Of a stretch of DNA of 5,493 nt, positions 5,264 through 5,493 are shown piece by piece. This DNA comes from an uncultured Eubacteriaceae bacterium (GTDB lineage Bacteria > Bacillota > Clostridia > Lachnospirales > Lachnospiraceae). The position numbers were made by a program, and so were the translations under genes. Location of the stretch: NCBI GenBank assembly GCA_945938055.1, contig CAMEUH010000180.1, positions 1-5,493 on the forward strand, given 5' to 3'. How positions within the stretch are numbered: the first letter of the stretch is position 1; the number at the start of each line of letters is the position of its first letter. A model generated the notes under the pieces. It saw only the letters and a list, made by a program, of their open reading frames with translations. It was not told the origin of the DNA and made no database searches.

Positions 5264-5493
5264 GGATACTCTTTTTATCGAATCTTTCTTTTTTCTCAGT
5301 TCTTTGAAAAAATCCGTTAGCATCGCCGAACACTCTTCCTCCAGAATTCCCCGTTCCACCATGACCTGATGATTGAATCGTTCTTCCTCCAGAAGATTAA
5401 GAATTGAGCCGCAACACCCTGCCTTTGGATTCATGCTGCCAATTACCACACGGGGAATCCTCGCCTGTACAATAGCTCCGGCACACATCTGGC
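5249..5493 (-). CDS. tadA: tRNA(Arg) adenosine-34 deaminase TadA, C-terminal part
   Basis: TadA deaminates A34 to inosine in tRNA-Arg(ACG) so that one tRNA reads three CGN codons. Only the last 80 codons are in the window; the 5' part, with the HAE active-site Glu and the first zinc cysteine, lies beyond the right edge. The visible part starts at QMCAGAIVQ, whose Cys is the second cysteine of the PCxMC zinc motif. It continues with ARIPRVVIGSMNPKAGCCGS, the NHQV motif, and the conserved C-terminal helix GILEEECSAMLTDFFKELR. The ATG visible at 5488 is this internal Met, not a start. It ends in a Lys/Arg-rich tail (RKKKDSIKR). Placement directly upstream of the SRP RNA matches Bacillus. No terminator separates it from ffs. 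Confidence 0.93.
   Translation of the reverse strand, partial: QMCAGAIVQARIPRVVIGSMNPKAGCCGSILNLLEEERFNHQVMVERGILEEECSAMLTDFFKELRKKKDSIKRVSLTNK

Noticed and set aside
5249..5488. Treating ATG 5488 as the start of a 79-residue protein
   Set aside because: It is the internal Met of the TadA PCxMC zinc motif; the frame continues open to the window edge.

Overview
The window looks like a low-to-mid GC Clostridia chromosome, most likely Lachnospiraceae. This inference rests on the large Firmicutes-type SRP RNA with an Alu domain, the Clostridia-like pfkA, the AGGAGG-type ribosome binding sites and the gene order. Every gene I can support reads on the minus strand, so transcription runs from position 5493 down to 1. 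The order is tadA (3' part only), SRP RNA (ffs), pfkA, dnaX, ybaB, recR, and then the first 318 codons of a gene that runs off the left edge. This is the Bacillus tadA-scr-dnaX-yaaK-recR backbone with two changes: pfkA sits between the SRP RNA and dnaX, and a probable Wadjet/Mks JetA-type kleisin gene follows recR.

Right part (about 4880-5493). The end of the tRNA adenosine deaminase gene tadA overlaps a near-perfect sigma-A promoter (TTGACA, 17 nt, TATACT) whose -35 box lies inside the last tadA codons. It drives an SRP RNA of about 270 nt, ended by a hairpin with a U-rich tail at 4888-4908. A promoter for pfkA (TATAAT at 4859-4864) begins almost at once behind that terminator.

Middle part (1690-4802). 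pfkA, dnaX and ybaB are packed as one operon: 2 nt separate pfkA and dnaX, 0 nt separate dnaX and ybaB, and each downstream ribosome binding site lies inside the preceding gene. The operon ends at a strong intrinsic terminator at 1699-1718. It joins a glycolytic enzyme, the replication clamp-loader subunit and a nucleoid-associated protein.

Left part (1-1667). A good extended -10 promoter (TTGCCT, 17 nt, TATACT) lies just past the terminator and starts a second transcription unit made of recR and the left-edge gene. I read the left-edge protein as a kleisin-like JetA (DUF5716-type) subunit. If so, jetB, jetC and jetD (SMC-like ATPase and nuclease) should lie beyond position 1 in the same direction. 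This is the best candidate in the window for a defence or chromosome-maintenance system, but only part of its first gene is visible. No tRNA or rRNA genes, insertion sequences or CRISPR arrays were seen. No stretch longer than 300 nt is unexplained: the one long non-protein interval (4803-5248) holds the SRP RNA with its promoter and terminator and the pfkA promoter.
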